Below are positions 4,489 through 5,473 of a stretch of 5,473 bases of DNA, piece after piece (the first letter of the stretch is position 1; each line of letters opens with the position of its first letter). Source of the stretch: Steroidobacteraceae bacterium (GTDB taxonomy: Bacteria; Pseudomonadota; Gammaproteobacteria; Steroidobacterales; Steroidobacteraceae); contig JAICKZ010000222.1 in NCBI GenBank assembly GCA_025927665.1, positions 1-5,473 on the forward strand, in the 5' to 3' direction. Made by a program: the position numbers and the translations under genes. The notes below the pieces were generated by a model, which ran no database searches, was not told where the DNA came from, and saw nothing but the letters and a program-made list of their open reading frames with translations.

Positions 4489-5436
4489 ATGTCGTTTGCA
4501 ATGGTATTCCCAGGACAGGGCTCACAATCAATTGGTATGTTGGCGGAACTCGCTGAACACGAACCGATCGTAAAAAAAACCTTCGCAGAAGCTTCGGATG
4601 TGCTGGGATATGATTTGTGGCAGTTGTCACAACAAGGTCCGCAAGAGCAACTTAATTCCACAGATAAAACCCAGCCCGCGATGCTCGCAGCAGGTGTTGC
4701 GACTTGGCGTGTATGGAGCCACCATGCTGGAGCAGCACCCACCGTCATGGCGGGACATAGTTTGGGGGAATACACCGCCCTTGTTTGCGCGAGAGCGATC
4801 GACTTCCAAACTGCAATCGAATTAGTTCGTTTTCGCGGCGAAGCTATGCAAAGCGCAGTGCCACAGGGTCAAGGCGCAATGGCAGCCATATTGGGGTTGG
4901 AAGATGCCGATGTAATTGCAGGTTGCGAAATCGCGGCGCAAGGTGAGGTGGTCCAGGCTGCGAATTTTAATTCTCCTGGACAGGTTGTAATCGCGGGTCA
5001 AAAAAGCGCCGTCGAACGTGCAATTGTTGTGTTAACCGAAAAAGGCGCGAAGCGCGCGCTGATTCTGCCGGTGAGCGCACCTTCCCATACGCCATTGATG
5101 AAACCTGCTGCAGATCGTTTGGCAGAAAAACTTGCTACCATCGATATTCAAACTCCAAACACTCCCATCTATACGGTTGACATGAAGCAGCATAGTGATC
5201 CATCAGGAATTCGCGATGCGCTCTATCAACAATTAGTCAGTCCTGTGCGTTGGACACACACCATTCGTACCATTTTGGATTCAGGAATTATAACCATCAT
5301 TGAATGCGGGCCTGGCAAAGTGTTGACTGGACTTAATCGTCGTATCGACCGTAATAAGGAATTAATTATGTTGGCGATGGAGGATAGCGCTTCACTCCAG
5401 AGTGCCCTGACAACAACTCATTCAGCCAAGGAGTAA
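4489..5436 (+). CDS. fabD: Malonyl-CoA:acyl carrier protein transacylase FabD
   Basis: FabD moves malonyl from CoA to ACP, supplying the extender unit for type II fatty acid synthesis in the cytosol. The 315-residue protein matches the usual length. Visible active-site elements are the oxyanion loop GQGSQ (9-13), nucleophile Ser91 in GHSLGEY, Arg116 and Met120 in RFRGEAMQ (Arg binds the malonyl carboxylate), His200 in SAPSH, and Gln248 in QQLVSPVRW. The small ferredoxin-like subdomain (about 127-195) and the C-terminal ECGPGKVLTGL are present. At 226-231 the usual Asn of the NVD-type motif is Thr229 (IYTVD), a mild deviation. It has its own ribosome binding site and probable promoter, and is followed after 3 bp by a coupled gene. 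No plsX, rpmF or fabH lies directly upstream, unlike many Gammaproteobacteria. Confidence 0.97.
   Translation: MSFAMVFPGQGSQSIGMLAELAEHEPIVKKTFAEASDVLGYDLWQLSQQGPQEQLNSTDKTQPAMLAAGVATWRVWSHHAGAAPTVMAGHSLGEYTALVCARAIDFQTAIELVRFRGEAMQSAVPQGQGAMAAILGLEDADVIAGCEIAAQGEVVQAANFNSPGQVVIAGQKSAVERAIVVLTEKGAKRALILPVSAPSHTPLMKPAADRLAEKLATIDIQTPNTPIYTVDMKQHSDPSGIRDALYQQLVSPVRWTHTIRTILDSGIITIIECGPGKVLTGLNRRIDRNKELIMLAMEDSASLQSALTTTHSAKE
5428..5433 (+). promoter_or_regulatory. Ribosome binding site of the gene after fabD
   Basis: AAGGAG formed by the last two fabD codons, 6 nt before ATG 5440. A near-consensus site embedded in the end of fabD indicates efficient coupled translation. Confidence 0.75.
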
Positions 5437-5439
5437 TTC

Positions 5440-5473
5440 ATGTCACAAATAATATTGGCAGATGAAATCGCAC
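5440..5473 (+). CDS. fabG: Start of downstream gene, probably 3-oxoacyl-ACP reductase FabG (partial)
   Basis: Only 11 codons are visible (MSQIILADEIA) before the window ends. They follow fabD with a 3-bp gap and a strong ribosome binding site. The end of this peptide could lead into the ALVTG of a short-chain dehydrogenase, and fabG commonly follows fabD. The identity rests mainly on gene order. FabG would reduce 3-oxoacyl-ACP with NADPH in the elongation cycle. The alternative is acpP or another fab gene, which the N-terminus fits less well. Confidence 0.6.
   Translation, partial: MSQIILADEIA

Overview
The window looks like a chromosomal piece of a gammaproteobacterium. The evidence is a type II secretion (T2SS) minor-pseudopilin operon, a rhombosortase (a rhomboid protease subclass that occurs with T2SS) and a fatty-acid synthesis locus with a Gammaproteobacteria-like FabD. 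I cannot name the genus. Base composition looks moderate and uniform, and I see no insertion sequence, phage gene, tRNA, rRNA or CRISPR array.

Left part (1-3081, minus strand): a compact operon gspG-gspH-gspI-gspJ-gspK, read right to left. It encodes the major pseudopilin and four minor pseudopilins of the T2SS. Junctions are tight: 50 bp between G and H with a possible stem-loop, a 14-bp overlap H/I, a 2-bp gap I/J and a 4-bp ATGA overlap J/K. gspK runs off the left edge. All five products have a prepilin-type N-terminus; G, H, I and J carry the +5 glutamate and K lacks it, as expected for these subunits. gspC-F do not lie directly upstream of gspG, so the T2SS genes are split in this genome.

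Middle (3082-3785): an 83-bp divergent intergenic region separates gspG from a plus-strand rhombosortase gene (rrtA). Rhombosortases process GlyGly-CTERM proteins, many of which leave the cell through the T2SS, so the two divergent units plausibly serve one export and surface-processing pathway.

Right part (3786-5473, plus strand): a stand-alone receiver-domain response regulator, flanked by intergenic regions of about 150 and 180 bp with palindromes and a shared imperfect motif. Then comes fabD (malonyl-CoA:ACP transacylase) with its own probable promoter, and the first codons of a coupled downstream gene that is probably fabG.

The window is mostly recognisable housekeeping and secretion machinery. 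The best candidates for a second look are the rhombosortase/T2SS divergent pairing, a displaced proline in the GspG helix, Ser/Asn-rich insertions in three minor pseudopilins, and the inverted repeats ahead of fabD. I found no convincing wholly new system.
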